Shown here: one piece after another, positions 1-8,331 of the stretch
Layout of the letters: every line of letters begins with the position of its first letter
Numbering within the stretch: the stretch's first letter is position 1
Assembly (NCBI GenBank): GCA_016722945.1
Contig: JAEQMT010000038.1
Span: 186,001 to 250,000 of the forward strand
Length of the DNA stretch: 64,000 nucleotides
Source of the DNA: Desulfofustis sp. PB-SRB1
GTDB taxonomy: Bacteria; Desulfobacterota; Desulfobulbia; Desulfobulbales; Desulfocapsaceae
Direction of reading: 5' to 3'
The notes under the pieces: model-generated
What the model saw: only the letters and a program-made list of their open reading frames with translations
Told to the model about the DNA's origin: nothing
Database searches by the model: none
Translations under genes and position numbers: made by a program

Positions 1-1001
1 GCGCCCAGTGCAAATGTATCGTCAATGACGGGGGTGGTTCTATTCTGCCCACCGAGATATCAGCCTTTACCAGGCGGGAAATCAAGCAGGGTTATCGCCT
101 CTCCTGCCAGGTGCCGGTGAAGCGCGATATGGATATCGTGGTACCGCAGGAGGCCCTGGAGACGAAAAAATGGCAGTGCATGGTCAAATCAAACGAGAAC
201 GTCGCCACCTTCATCAAAGAGCTGGTGCTTGAACTTCCGGCCGATGAGGATGTGGGATTTGAGGCGGGCGAGTATATCCAGATCGAGGTGCCACCGCACG
301 AACTCGATTACAAGAGTTTTGATATCGACAACCGGTTTCTGGCGGACTGGCGCAAGTTCAAGATGTTTCAATTCAAATCCCACGTCTACGTGCCGGTCAC
401 CCGGGCCTACTCCATGGCCAACTACCCCAATGAAAAGGGGCTGATCATGCTCAACGTGCGGATTGCCCCGCCGCCGCCCGGCAAAGAGGCCGCCCCTCCC
501 GGTCAGGCATCATCCTACATCTTCAATCTGAAAGCAGGAGATGAGGTAACCATATCCGGTCCGTTCGGCGACTTTCTCATCCACGAAAGTGATGCCGAGA
601 TGATCTATATCGGCGGCGGCGCCGGCATGGCCCCGCTGCGCAGCCATATCTTCGATCTCTTCAAAAGACGCCACACCAAACGCAAGGTGTCATTCTGGTA
701 CGGCGGCCGCTCCCTCAAGGAAATCTTTTACCAGGACGATTTCGAACAACTGGCCGCCGAACACGACAACTTCACCTTTCACCTGGCGCTGTCGGCGCCG
801 CTGCCCGAGGACAATTGGGAGGGATATACCGGCTTTATCCACCTGGTGCTCTATGAGCAGTACCTGAAGGATCATCCGGCCCCGGAGGATATCGAGTATT
901 ACGTGTGCGGCCCGCCGATGATGCTCGCATCGGTGCGGGAATTGCTGGACAACCTGGGCGTAGAGCCGGAAAACGTGCGCTACGACGACTTTGGCGGCTA
1001 G
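1..1001 (+). CDS. nqrF: Na+-translocating NADH:quinone oxidoreductase subunit F (5' truncated)
   Basis: The reading frame is open from base 3, so the gene starts upstream of the window. NqrF is the NADH-oxidising subunit of the sodium-pumping NADH:ubiquinone oxidoreductase; it passes electrons from NADH through FAD to a [2Fe-2S] centre at the cytoplasmic face. The first visible residues contain the end of the ferredoxin domain (AQCKCIV, then a Cys in RLSCQVPVK). They are followed by the FAD-binding motif RAYSMANYP, the nucleotide-binding loop [12 protein letters not shown] and the C-terminal CGPPMM and DDFGG motifs typical of this ferredoxin-reductase fold. Family and gene are clear; only the N-terminal membrane helix and the first cluster cysteines are missing. 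nqrM follows 12 bases downstream. Confidence 0.96.
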   Translation, partial: AQCKCIVNDGGGSILPTEISAFTRREIKQGYRLSCQVPVKRDMDIVVPQEALETKKWQCMVKSNENVATFIKELVLELPADEDVGFEAGEYIQIEVPPHELDYKSFDIDNRFLADWRKFKMFQFKSHVYVPVTRAYSMANYPNEKGLIMLNVRIAPPPPGKEAAPPGQASSYIFNLKAGDEVTISGPFGDFLIHESDAEMIYIGGGAGMAPLRSHIFDLFKRRHTKRKVSFWYGGRSLKEIFYQDDFEQLAAEHDNFTFHLALSAPLPEDNWEGYTGFIHLVLYEQYLKDHPAPEDIEYYVCGPPMMLASVRELLDNLGVEPENVRYDDFGG

Positions 1002-1013
1002 GAGCAGCCTGCC

Positions 1014-1334
1014 ATGATCAACTCCCTTCTGCTTACCCTGCTGTTCACCGCGCCGCTTTTTATCGGCGCGGTGCTGCTGGTAAATTTCGCCCGCATACGA
1101 ATGGAAAAGGTGCGCCACACCCGGGGTATCTCCTGTGCCTCCCACGGAACGGAAGCCGGGTGCGGCTGCGCCCCCGCCTGCAGCAAGATATTCCCAGCCT
1201 CTCCAACACCTCTTAGACGCATAGACAAAAGCCACTTATCGGCCAGAACTCCACGGCACAGTCTCCTCGAGAACATCCCCCTGATCTTTCCCAGCCGGCA
1301 ACCGGCGCCAGGCAGTCGTTTGCTCCAGGCATAG
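1014..1334 (+). CDS. nqrM: NqrM, Na+-NQR maturation factor
   Basis: A small protein with one N-terminal membrane helix (residues about 3-24) followed by a Cys-rich segment: SCASHG, then CGCAPAC. This matches NqrM, which has a membrane anchor, one Cys and then a CxCxxxC motif, and which is needed to insert iron into the NqrD/NqrE site of the sodium pump. It lies directly after nqrF in the usual position, with a GGAG ribosome-binding site before the ATG. The protein is 106 residues, longer than the family's usual 60-80. The last roughly 45 residues carry no recognisable motif and run towards the accessory region, so the tail may be an extension acquired at the island junction. Confidence 0.85.
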   Translation: MINSLLLTLLFTAPLFIGAVLLVNFARIRMEKVRHTRGISCASHGTEAGCGCAPACSKIFPASPTPLRRIDKSHLSARTPRHSLLENIPLIFPSRQPAPGSRLLQA

Positions 1335-1878
1335 TCGGTTTCCCTGCCTATCGTGAAAAGTACGCCTCCCGCATGTCGGCCGGCACATCACGTGCACCAA
1401 GCACCTGAGCCCCTAAATCAGGAGCGCTTAAATATCTGTATTTATTCACTTTTTTACAAATACAACCAATAAATTGCAGTTATACAGTCGTCCGTATAAG
1501 GTGTGATATTTCGCAAAAAGACGCATGCAGACCTACTGCCACGCACGAAAACAGCCCTTCGTTGTAAGCACTGGAGAACTGAATTCCCAAGTTATACGGC
1601 AGTGTATGACATGGGTATTTCCGAAAAAAGCCGCGCCGCGACCGCTGGATTTTTAATCTTGTCAAGAATCTGTTGGTCATTTACAATGTCACAGGCTCCC
1701 AACTTTCACACGACATTTCGGCTAGTTGTAAACTAGAAGGGCAATAAAGCTCTCGTGATTACAGCAGTAGACGGAAAAGAACACGTTCAGGCTTATATGG
1801 GAAGCCACAGGTAAATTCCCAAGAAAAACCTCTGCGTGATATTATACGTTATCATCTTAAATTGAGTAACTGAATCTT
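1335..1878. other. Gene-free AT-rich junction with a possible attC-like site
   Basis: No convincing coding region. The stretch marks the change from GC-rich host DNA to AT-rich DNA. Around 1491-1605 the ends CCGTATAA and TTATACGG form an inverted pair about 115 bases apart, the size and geometry of an integron attC site. The inner boxes are not clear, so this assignment is weak. Confidence 0.35.
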
Positions 1879-2124
1879 ATGAAAATAATCGGATTGATTT
1901 TAATGTTTGGTGGATTTATTTTTGCTGTTCTTAGTCAAATTTACATTATATTCAGTGCCTTTAGGCTTAGATTCTCAGCAGGATTATTTTGTTTACTTGT
2001 GACACCGATATATGCTTTTACAAGTGATCTTCGAAAAGAAATGAATATCAATATTGCGTTAAAAATTTGGATTTCAAGTATATTGATCACAATAGCCGGA
2101 GTGATTGTTCTCAGCTGTATCTAA
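1879..2124 (+). CDS. Small two- or three-helix membrane protein, unknown function
   Basis: An 81-residue hydrophobic protein starting at the ATG after GAATCTT. Membrane segments are visible at residues about 3-27, 32-48 and 61-80; the last is rich in Ile and Val and ends in a Cys. I recognise no family. It is AT-rich like the next three small genes and unlike the surrounding host genes. It is followed within about 20 bases by an attC-like sequence, which fits a gene cassette. No strong ribosome-binding site is visible, so its expression is uncertain. Confidence 0.55.
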   Translation: MKIIGLILMFGGFIFAVLSQIYIIFSAFRLRFSAGLFCLLVTPIYAFTSDLRKEMNINIALKIWISSILITIAGVIVLSCI

Positions 2125-2140
2125 TTTTATTTATTATTTG

Positions 2141-2270
2141 ATAACAAACGCTTGCAAACTGATTGGGCTACATTGGGGCGATTTATAACTGTGTTTTCTA
2201 TTTAATCTTTTCCGCTTTTTCGTTGGTTTTCGTTTTACGCCGCCCGCCCGGTGAAACGGAGCGTTGTGGA
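2141..2270 (+). repeat. Possible attC-like (VCR-type) recombination site
   Basis: Begins TAACAAACGC shortly after the preceding stop codon and ends in a GC-rich run, CGCCGCCCGCCCGG, before GCGTTGT. The start and the T/G-rich right half resemble Vibrio-type attC repeats. The terminal core box (GCGTTGTGG) departs from the GTTRRRY consensus, so I treat it as a degenerate or only superficially similar site. Confidence 0.35.
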
Positions 2271-2350
2271 TTGAAGGCCTTCGGCCTGCTTACTGCATGA
2301 AATAAAAAGGCGAATAAAAGCAATTACAAAAACTACACCTGCAGGAGGAA

Positions 2351-3010
2351 ATGATATTGAACGAGGTTGAATATAACTCACGTTTTGCCGAACCAAAGTC
2401 CATTTGCCCTAAGAATGAACTCAAGGAAGCTGATACACGTGCCGGAAGAGCGTTAGCATATGCTTTAGACATCAGAAAGTTTGAAATTGAACTCTACTGG
2501 AAACGTGCCACATACTTTTGGGCTTTCATTGCATCAGCATTTGCTGGGTACGCATTAACCTACAGGAAATCTACCGATAATGATCCTTGGCTTTCTTTGC
2601 TGTTTTCCGCCCTTGGCTTCGTATTTTCTTTTGCTTGGTATTTGGCAAATCGCGGTAGTAAGTTTTGGCAGAACAATTGGGAACGACACGTTGACCTTTT
2701 AGAAGACATAACTCTTGGCCCGCTATATAAGGTGATAGCAGTCGAAACTATTTCGGGTAATATTCTAAACTCTCCAGGTCAATTTTCAGTCAGCAAAATC
2801 AACCAAATATTAAGTGTTTTTGTAACGGTAATTTGGGGTATTCTCTTCATGAGATCATTTTTTCCTGTTGATTGCTACAAACTCACGCTTTTTTTGATTA
2901 CCATCAGTTTTTTATTCCTTCTATACTGGTTTGGAAAATCATCAAACCAGATAACTACTCCAGGACTGCATGAGAAAGGTGGAGGGCAAAAGAATAATAT
3001 TGTTCAGTGA
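2351..3010 (+). CDS. Four-helix membrane protein, unknown function
   Basis: A 219-residue protein. A soluble N-terminus (about 45 residues) ends in ALDIRKFEIELYWKRATYFW, then come two membrane segments (about 56-74 and 81-98). A conserved-looking cytoplasmic stretch, NRGSKFWQNNWERHVDLLED, follows, and two more helices lie near 158-175 and 182-197. I have a general impression of a widespread uncharacterised membrane family with this Trp-rich loop but cannot name it. The GCAGGAGG ribosome-binding site precedes the ATG at good spacing. Codon use is AT-rich, unlike host genes. Its position between attC-like sites suggests cassette origin. Confidence 0.7.
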   Translation: MILNEVEYNSRFAEPKSICPKNELKEADTRAGRALAYALDIRKFEIELYWKRATYFWAFIASAFAGYALTYRKSTDNDPWLSLLFSALGFVFSFAWYLANRGSKFWQNNWERHVDLLEDITLGPLYKVIAVETISGNILNSPGQFSVSKINQILSVFVTVIWGILFMRSFFPVDCYKLTLFLITISFLFLLYWFGKSSNQITTPGLHEKGGGQKNNIVQ

Positions 3011-3064
3011 AATCAAGTAAATATGTGAGTAATTTGTGGTAAGCCTTTTTTATACGGAGAATGT

Positions 3065-3286
3065 ATGCGAACGCAAGGTATCGTAAACCTGGTACTATCA
3101 AGCCCTCTAGCTTTCATCGCTTTTTTAGGTGTTCTCAATTGGATTATATACAAGATTATTTCTGATTTAATTAGGGCCTCAAAACAGGAAAGAATTGATT
3201 CTTTAAAAAAGACTATGCAATTCTGTACTTTTATTTTTGCTATGTTCTTTGTGTTAGTTTTTTTAGTGATTTTTCTTACTCCATAA
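3065..3286 (+). CDS. Small two-helix membrane protein, unknown function
   Basis: A 73-residue protein with two hydrophobic segments (about residues 12-31 and 49-71) separated by a short charged loop that is rich in Lys, Arg and Ser. A GGAG motif lies just upstream of the ATG. No family is recognised. It lies 54 bases after the four-helix membrane protein and could be cotranscribed with it. An attC-like site follows about 25 bases after its stop, which supports a cassette boundary there. Confidence 0.5.
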   Translation: MRTQGIVNLVLSSPLAFIAFLGVLNWIIYKIISDLIRASKQERIDSLKKTMQFCTFIFAMFFVLVFLVIFLTP

Positions 3287-3313
3287 TTTGTATATTATAT
3301 TGATAAAATTAAT

Positions 3314-3404
3314 GTTCCACAACAAGTCATTCAAGTGAACGCGCCTTACTGCATATTATTTAATATTTAAGTTCCCAATCATGCCGTATAACTTGACGTT
3401 ATGT
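3314..3404 (+). repeat. attC-like integron recombination site
   Basis: Left part CACAACAAGTCATTCAAG and right part CCGTATAACTTGACGTTATG resemble the paired core and inner boxes of integron attC sites (…AACAAG…TTCAAG… and …AACTTGACGTTA…). The two halves are partly complementary and can fold into an imperfect hairpin, as attC sites do. The spacing of about 90 bases is normal. It sits between two AT-rich small genes. Confidence is limited because the left core box is imperfect. Confidence 0.5.
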
Positions 3405-3442
3405 TTTCAAAAAAACACAAATCGTCGCAATAGAGTAGACTA

Positions 3443-3751
3443 ATGAGCAACAAAACCAGCAAATTTAGACCTGGGGATATCGTTCGAGTTTTGAATGGAG
3501 TAAGAGATCCTGATTTTCAGGCCAATATAGGTGGTTGGTCAGGAAAGGTAGAAGAAGTGGATTTAATAGAAGATGGCTCATGGTTATATACCATTGTTTG
3601 GGACCAAGATACCCTTTCAGTAGCGGGCGATGATTATGAAAGCGAATGTGAGAGAAATAACCTAGACTTCGAAAGAATATATCTTGAAGAAAAGGATCTG
3701 GAATTAATAATCATTTCGGGAAGTGACAATAATGATAGTTTTCTTGCGTAA
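3443..3751 (+). CDS. Small acidic SH3-barrel-like protein, unknown function
   Basis: A 102-residue acidic protein. The N-terminal motif KFRPGDIVRVL, then GGWSGKVEEVD and LYTIVWDQDTL, has the strand pattern of small SH3-like barrels that begin with a GD-V turn, as in KOW-like and nitrile-hydratase-beta-like proteins. The rest is rich in Asp and Glu. No catalytic residues are evident. It follows an attC-like site and precedes a second GCATAAC box (3758-3764), which probably starts another attC that was cut by the insertion-sequence remnant. Function unknown. Confidence 0.6.
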   Translation: MSNKTSKFRPGDIVRVLNGVRDPDFQANIGGWSGKVEEVDLIEDGSWLYTIVWDQDTLSVAGDDYESECERNNLDFERIYLEEKDLELIIISGSDNNDSFLA

Positions 3752-3826
3752 ATTGCGCATAACCAGGTAATTGTAGCCGACCCACAAAACGATCCGTCTC
3801 CTCAGTTCTTTTCGGTACCGTAGATA

Positions 3827-4110
3827 GTGGACCCCAAAAATGGGACAGCAATGTAAGTTATTTTTCTCACCATAACGGGGACACTGAAAAATGACAGAAA
3901 AAAGGCGCAGGGCGTACACTGCGGCGTTTTAAGCGAAGGTTGGCTTAGAGGCGATCCGTGGGGTGCAGACTACTAACGAAATTGCCCAGACATAGGGTGT
4001 CCATCCGCTGCAGGTCGGCCATTGGAAAAAGGCAATTACCGAGCAGGCCGGGACACTGTTTGAAACCAAACGGGGACGCAAAATTCGGGCGAGAGCCCGA
4101 TCCTTTTAGA
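3827..4110 (+). mobile_element. Truncated IS3-type insertion sequence remnant
   Basis: The left end reads TAGTGGACCCCAAAAATGGG, the kind of terminal sequence seen in IS3-family elements, and is followed by a dead orfA. No orfB (DDE transposase) and no right end are present, because the sequence changes at about 4110 into an unrelated small gene. The element is therefore a 5' fragment that can no longer move. Confidence 0.7.
3891..4109 (+). pseudogene. IS3-family transposase orfA, inactivated
   Basis: Reading from the ATG at 3891 gives MTEKRRRAYTAAF, a stop, AKVGLEAIRGVQTTNEIAQT, a second stop, then GVHPLQVGHWKKAITEQAG. This is the helix-turn-helix region of an IS3-family OrfA; active homologues read GVHPxQxxxWKK. 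Two in-frame stop codons (TAA at 3930-3932 and TAG at 3993-3995) interrupt it, and it runs out at about 4109 without orfB. It is a relic, useful mainly as a sign of past insertion into the cassette region. Confidence 0.8.
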
Positions 4111-4119
4111 TGAAACACC

Positions 4120-4314
4120 ATGAAAAAAGAAGATGTTCGCACATCCGATCCGGACATGGCGTGCAGTGCGGAGGCGCTTAAGCGGGCCGCTCTTCGGGCG
4201 CGTCGCGATGCCGAACGCACCCACACCCCGCTGGTTACCTATGAGAACGGCACCATCAAACGGCGGATGGTCGCGCGGGAAAAACCCGACGACGAAAGTG
4301 TAGACGGGGAGTGA
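4120..4314 (+). CDS. Small basic hypothetical protein
   Basis: A 64-residue hydrophilic protein. It begins with KKEDVRTSDPDMACSAEALK, has an Ala/Arg-rich helix (ALRARRDAERT) and then a short strand-like end (LVTYENGTIKRRMV). Proteins of this type are common as small genes in bacterial accessory regions, sometimes near toxin genes, but I cannot assign a function. Codon use is GC-rich, unlike the genes just upstream. The start sits directly after the IS remnant, so its original promoter may have been lost. A remnant of a HigA antitoxin follows 5 bases after the stop. Confidence 0.55.
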   Translation: MKKEDVRTSDPDMACSAEALKRAALRARRDAERTHTPLVTYENGTIKRRMVAREKPDDESVDGE

Positions 4315-4319
4315 CACCG

Positions 4320-4427
4320 AGTACCTCTTTACGACTCGCACAGTTCTTTGGGATGTCTGCCGATTTCTGGATGAACATGCTTATTCGATGGGATATGTAC
4401 AAGGCGAACCACGTTGAAGCCAAATAG
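4320..4427 (+). pseudogene. higA: HigA-type antitoxin, C-terminal fragment only
   Basis: The frame from 4320 encodes STSLRLAQFFGMSADFWMNM followed by LIRWDMY and a stop at 4425-4427. This matches the C-terminal part of HigA/VapI-type antitoxins, whose usual motif is LRLAKFFGTSxxFWLNLQ. The helix-turn-helix half and any higB toxin gene are missing, so this is a truncated remnant. HigBA pairs are frequent passengers of integron cassettes, and an attC-like site follows about 65 bases downstream. Confidence 0.75.
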
Positions 4428-4493
4428 CTAAAAACCATTCGTCCATATTCGGGACCAGAACACCCGCCACATGCATAGTTAACATCTTGCTCT

Positions 4494-4573
4494 GTGCATA
4501 ACTTCCGCTGAACTGGACGCAACATAGCTCTGTTGCTATTTTCCGCCGGTTAACTCAACGTTCGTGCCGCTTC
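4494..4573 (+). repeat. attC-like integron recombination site
   Basis: Left side GCATAACTTCCGCTGAACTGG and right side CCGGTTAACTCAACGTTCG match the paired boxes of attC sites (core AAC, inner box, then TTAAC…AACGTT). The halves are mostly complementary with an extra unpaired base, the usual attC design. The 80-base length is normal. It follows the HigA remnant, as expected for a cassette. The final core box (GTTCGTG) is imperfect. This is the clearest of the attC-like sites here. Confidence 0.6.
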
Positions 4574-4620
4574 GGACAAAGTTAAGGGGCAGCTATACTT
4601 TTTCTAATGATCTTAAAACA

Positions 4621-4780
4621 GATGGCTTCGTAAAAACCCCAATTACGGTCATTGTGGAGTTGAATCGAAATCCATAATCATTTGAAATTACCGGATTCCC
4701 GCTGAAGCCTGTCCTTGAGTGTTGTTATCGAGGGCGGGAATGACGTTAGCGAGCAAATTCAAGGTTTTTACGGGTTCATC
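4621..4780 (+). repeat. Repeat family A (160-bp MITE), copy 1
   Basis: A 160-base element bounded by imperfect terminal inverted repeats: GATGGCTTCGTAAAAACC and, at the right end, GGTTTTTACGGGTTCATC. Its interior (GGATTCCCGCTGAAGCCTG… to GAGGGCGGGAAT) is nearly identical to copies at 13188-13347 and, inverted, 15786-15945. It has no coding capacity. Flanks AAAACA and AAAACT may be a decayed target duplication. Confidence 0.85.
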
Positions 4781-4788
4781 AAAACTAG

Positions 4789-4917
4789 ATGGCGCAATCT
4801 TTAGAACGGTCTGCTCGGAATATGTTGTCCAAAACAGCTGTTCGGATGATTGCGTACACCTTTCTTGCGATGATTCTTGCTGCGCTCCTTATTTCCCCTT
4901 TACTTGGCAATGCCTAG
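4789..4917 (+). CDS. Possible very small membrane protein
   Basis: A 42-residue frame starting ATG GCG CAA. It has a charged N-terminus with Arg and Lys, then a single predicted membrane helix (VRMIAYTFLAMILAALLIS). There is no clear ribosome-binding site and no known homologue that I recognise. It may be chance, but the charge pattern and helix are those of a genuine small membrane protein. Confidence 0.25.
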   Translation: MAQSLERSARNMLSKTAVRMIAYTFLAMILAALLISPLLGNA

Positions 4918-4986
4918 CTGCTATTGACAGGGAGAGGTTACTTTATTCCGATGGACTCCTCAATATTCACATTTGAGCCGATATAG

Positions 4987-5160
4987 ATGAATAATGGATC
5001 AGGTGAACGGTGGATTTATGGCCAGGATTATCGATACTACTATTACGCGGGCGATGGAGTCGGGAAGCATAGGTATCGGTTTGTCCATAGGTCTCAAGCC
5101 AATGCGTATCGAGGTTTTGTTGTGACTGACTTTTCGACGTGGTGCGGCCTTCAACCATGA
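4987..5160 (+). CDS. Possible small Tyr-rich protein, unknown
   Basis: A 57-residue frame with an unusual Tyr/Arg/Gly composition (GQDYRYYYYAGDGVGKHRYR, later RGFVVTDFSTW). The composition does not look random, and the codons have a G/C bias towards third positions in part. No ribosome-binding site or family is recognised. It might be the end of a longer broken gene. The rest of 4918-5368 holds nothing I can support. Confidence 0.25.
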   Translation: MNNGSGERWIYGQDYRYYYYAGDGVGKHRYRFVHRSQANAYRGFVVTDFSTWCGLQP

Positions 5161-5368
5161 CGTATGGAAGTGCTCAACAGGGCGAGTATTGAATGAACAA
5201 ACGTCGGAGAAAGATTGGGGAGCTTTATGGAGAGCGGTGCGTTGATTGAAGGAGACACAGACACAGAACCAGTGGGGGAACTGCCTGAGTGCGCCGCGCT
5301 TACCTGGCAGCCCACCCGCCCGCTTAGCCCTATGCATAGAACGCCACGTGGCGGAAAGGAAGAGGATT

Positions 5369-8023
5369 ATGGCTCGAAAAAAGAAGGCTGGGATGAAACG
5401 ACCGATCGAGTCGTATGAGCACAAGGACAAGCAGCGGGTGAACAATCCACCGGTCGGACTGGTGACGCCTGATACCGACCCTGACGCGGGGGTACAGAAG
5501 CACTACGCCTACGATCCGCATCTGGACCCGCAGCTGGTCTGGGCCGGCAAGGCGGAGCATACCTCGTTTGCGGTGCCGACCGTGTCCCTGCACGTCCACG
5601 AGCGCATCGACTCACGCACCATCATCGAGGCGGTGCGAAAGCGCACCGGCGGCGGCCCGCAGCAGATGACGCTCTTCGATGTCGAGCGCGAGGAACCGCT
5701 GCGCCAGGCGATTGATTTCTACAAGCACGCCCATGGCTGGTCCAACCGGCTGGTGGCGGGCGATAGCCTGCTGGTGATGAACTCGCTGCTGGAAAAGGAG
5801 GGTATGGCGGGCAAGGTGCAGATGGTCTATCTCGACCCGCCCTACGGCATCCGCTACGGCTCCAACTTTCAGCCCTTCGTCAACAAGCGCGACGTGAAAG
5901 ACGGCAAGGACGACGACCTCACCGCCGAGCCCGAGCAGATCCGGGCTTTTCGCGACACCTGGGAGCTGGGCATCCACTCCTACCTTACTTACCTGCGCGA
6001 CCGGCTGCTGCTGGCCCGCGAACTGCTCACCGAAAGCGGCAGCATCTTCGTGCAGATCAGCGATGAGAATGTGCACCATGTGCGGGAATTGATGGATGAG
6101 GTATTTGGGGCGGGGAATATGATAGTCACAATTGTCTTGAAGAAGAAGGGGGCGACTACACCTACCGATCCGGTAAATGATTTCATTCTTTGGTATGGTA
6201 AAGAGCGAGACCGAGTTCGCAGTGCTTTAAGTAGACTCTATCAGGAGCGCCGAAATCCTGAAGACGATCCTAAGTTCAATACATTGATCTCCTCGGAGGG
6301 TAAGCAATTACGCGTTAAAAGCATCTCACAGTCACAACTCGTTGAACGGCAGAATGAAGGTTGGCGCTGGGCGCGCGTCAACTACCCCATAGTTAGTCAA
6401 CACCCGAGTCCGACCAGAAGTGCGTCATACGAATTCAAAGGGAAGAAGAAGGTCTGTGGGAGCAACCGACAATGGAGCTTTGATGTCCCTGTCGGGCTTG
6501 ACCGGCTCGCTCTGGCAAAGCGGCTATTTGATGGTGGCGGTGAATCTCTAGGCGGCATCGTTTTCTGGGACGACTGGCCGTATACGGCGATGTCAAATGT
6601 GTGGGACGACCTTAAGGGCGAGGAGAACCCCGAATATGTTGTCCAGACCGCATGGCGCGCCATCGAACGCTGCCTCTTGATGACCACCGATCCCGGTGAC
6701 CTGGTCTTCGACCCGACCTGCGGCAGCGGCACCACCGCTTATGTGGCCGAGCAGTGGGGGCGGCGCTGGATCACCTGCGACACCTCGCGGGTGGCGCTGA
6801 CCCTGGCCAAGCAGCGGCTCATGACGGCAGTCTTCGACTATTACGAGCTGGCCCATCCGAGCGAGGGCGTGGGCAGCGGCTTCAGGTACAAGACCGTGCC
6901 GCATGTGACGCTGAAATCCATCGCCAACAACCCCGATATCCGCGAAGGCATGACACGGGCGCAGATCGATGCGGCCATTGCCCGCCACGCCCCGCAGGAG
7001 ACGCTCTACGACCAGCCGTTTATGGACAAGAAGAAGACCCGCATCAGTGGGCCGTTTACGGTCGAGGCGGTGCCCGCCCCGACGGTGAAAGCCATCGAGG
7101 ATGTGCTCGATGACACGCCACCTTACGGAGCTTCGGCAGGCAGGCACCCGGCGGACGCCTCCATTTCCCGTTCCGGCGAGACCCTGCGCCAGGGCGAGTG
7201 GCGCGACGAACTTCTGCGAACCGGGATTCGCGGCAAGGCGGGCCAGCATATCCGCTTCGCCCGGCTGGAACCGCTGCCCGGCTGCCGCTGGCTGCACGCC
7301 GACGGCGAGAGCCGCCCTAATGATGAGGGCAGGAATCAGGTGCGGGATACAGGCGCGGCCTATGCCGCCCAGCGCATCGTGATTTCCTTCGGCCCCGAGC
7401 ACGCGCCTCTGGAACAGCGCCAGGTGGCCCAGGCCATCGAGGAAGCGCAGACGCTGGTGCCCAAACCGAAACTGATCGTGTTCGCCGCCTTCCAGTTCGA
7501 CCCGGAGGCGGCCAAGGACATTGACGAAACCAACTGGCCGGGTGTCACCCTGCTTAAGGCGCAGGTGAATGCCGACCTGCTCACCGACGATCTCAAGAAG
7601 AAGCGGGCCAGCAACGAGTCCTTCTGGCTCATCGGCCAGCCGGACGTGCAGATCGAGCGCATCGCCACGGGCGAGGACAAGAACAAGGTGCGGGTATCGG
7701 TGCACGGTTTCGACTACTACAATACCAAGACCGGTGGCATCGAGTCGGGCGGCGAGGACAGGATCGCGGTCTGGCTGCTGGATACCGATTACGACGGGCG
7801 CAGTCTCTATCCGCGCCAGGTCTTCTTTCCGATGGCCGGCGCGAAGCAGGGGTGGGCGCGACTGGCGAAAAACCTCAAGGCGGAGATTGACGAGGAGTTG
7901 ATCGAAGCGTATCGCGGCACGGTATCACTGCCCTTTACGGCGGGCGATCACCAGCGCATCGCGGTCAAGATCGTGGACGACCGGGGCATCGAGAGCCTGA
8001 AGGTGATGGAGGTGAAACAATGA
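5369..8023 (+). CDS. Type III restriction-modification DNA methyltransferase (Mod)
   Basis: An 884-residue adenine-specific methyltransferase of the beta class. The catalytic motif DPPY lies at about residue 156 ([12 protein letters not shown]), and the AdoMet motif [10 protein letters not shown] comes much later, at about 447. The start chosen is the ATG at 5369, preceded by GGAAGAGG; a longer frame upstream reads through sequence that does not look coding. The middle third (about 6100-6620) encodes the target-recognition region. It is visibly richer in A and T than the flanks, which suggests replacement by recombination. A long C-terminal part (residues 480-884) is family-specific. The stop overlaps the next start (ATGA), so translation is coupled with mntA. 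It protects host DNA from the Res protein encoded at the end of the operon. Confidence 0.93.
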   Translation: MARKKKAGMKRPIESYEHKDKQRVNNPPVGLVTPDTDPDAGVQKHYAYDPHLDPQLVWAGKAEHTSFAVPTVSLHVHERIDSRTIIEAVRKRTGGGPQQMTLFDVEREEPLRQAIDFYKHAHGWSNRLVAGDSLLVMNSLLEKEGMAGKVQMVYLDPPYGIRYGSNFQPFVNKRDVKDGKDDDLTAEPEQIRAFRDTWELGIHSYLTYLRDRLLLARELLTESGSIFVQISDENVHHVRELMDEVFGAGNMIVTIVLKKKGATTPTDPVNDFILWYGKERDRVRSALSRLYQERRNPEDDPKFNTLISSEGKQLRVKSISQSQLVERQNEGWRWARVNYPIVSQHPSPTRSASYEFKGKKKVCGSNRQWSFDVPVGLDRLALAKRLFDGGGESLGGIVFWDDWPYTAMSNVWDDLKGEENPEYVVQTAWRAIERCLLMTTDPGDLVFDPTCGSGTTAYVAEQWGRRWITCDTSRVALTLAKQRLMTAVFDYYELAHPSEGVGSGFRYKTVPHVTLKSIANNPDIREGMTRAQIDAAIARHAPQETLYDQPFMDKKKTRISGPFTVEAVPAPTVKAIEDVLDDTPPYGASAGRHPADASISRSGETLRQGEWRDELLRTGIRGKAGQHIRFARLEPLPGCRWLHADGESRPNDEGRNQVRDTGAAYAAQRIVISFGPEHAPLEQRQVAQAIEEAQTLVPKPKLIVFAAFQFDPEAAKDIDETNWPGVTLLKAQVNADLLTDDLKKKRASNESFWLIGQPDVQIERIATGEDKNKVRVSVHGFDYYNTKTGGIESGGEDRIAVWLLDTDYDGRSLYPRQVFFPMAGAKQGWARLAKNLKAEIDEELIEAYRGTVSLPFTAGDHQRIAVKIVDDRGIESLKVMEVKQ

Positions 8024-8331
8024 AGGCACGAATCGCCATTCCCAGGGAAGCGATCCGCGATTTCTGCCGCCGATGGAAGGTGACGGAGTTCGCCTTGTTC
8101 GGGTCGGTGTTGCGGGACGATTTCAGTCCGGACAGCGACGTGGACGTGCTGGTAGTCTTCGCGGACGATGACTCGCCGGGCTTCGAACAACTTGCCGCGA
8201 TGCGCGGGGATCTGGAAGCGCTGTTTGGCCGTGAAGTCGACCTGGTCGAACGACGGGCGGTAGAGCAAAGTGAGAACTACATCCGCCGCCGGCACATCCT
8301 CAAGCACGTGGAGCCTCTCTATGTGGCGTGA
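8020..8331 (+). CDS. mntA: MntA-like nucleotidyltransferase antitoxin
   Basis: A 103-residue minimal nucleotidyltransferase. The active-site motif is complete: [18 protein letters not shown] carries the GSxxR…DSDxDV signature, and a third Asp lies in REVDLVE. In MntA/HepT systems this enzyme AMPylates the HEPN toxin and so silences it. It overlaps the mod stop codon by 4 bases and the hepT start by 11 bases. This strict coupling is expected where the antitoxin must be made together with its toxin. Its position inside a restriction-modification operon is the interesting point. Confidence 0.92.
   Translation: MKARIAIPREAIRDFCRRWKVTEFALFGSVLRDDFSPDSDVDVLVVFADDDSPGFEQLAAMRGDLEALFGREVDLVERRAVEQSENYIRRRHILKHVEPLYVA

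Noticed and set aside
4999-5445. A 148-codon minus-strand frame before mod
   Set aside because: No domain, no ribosome-binding site and it overlaps the start of mod; composition looks non-coding.
6593-7705. A 370-codon open frame on the minus strand inside mod
   Set aside because: Shadow frame; the plus strand encodes the AdoMet motif and family-specific C-terminus there.
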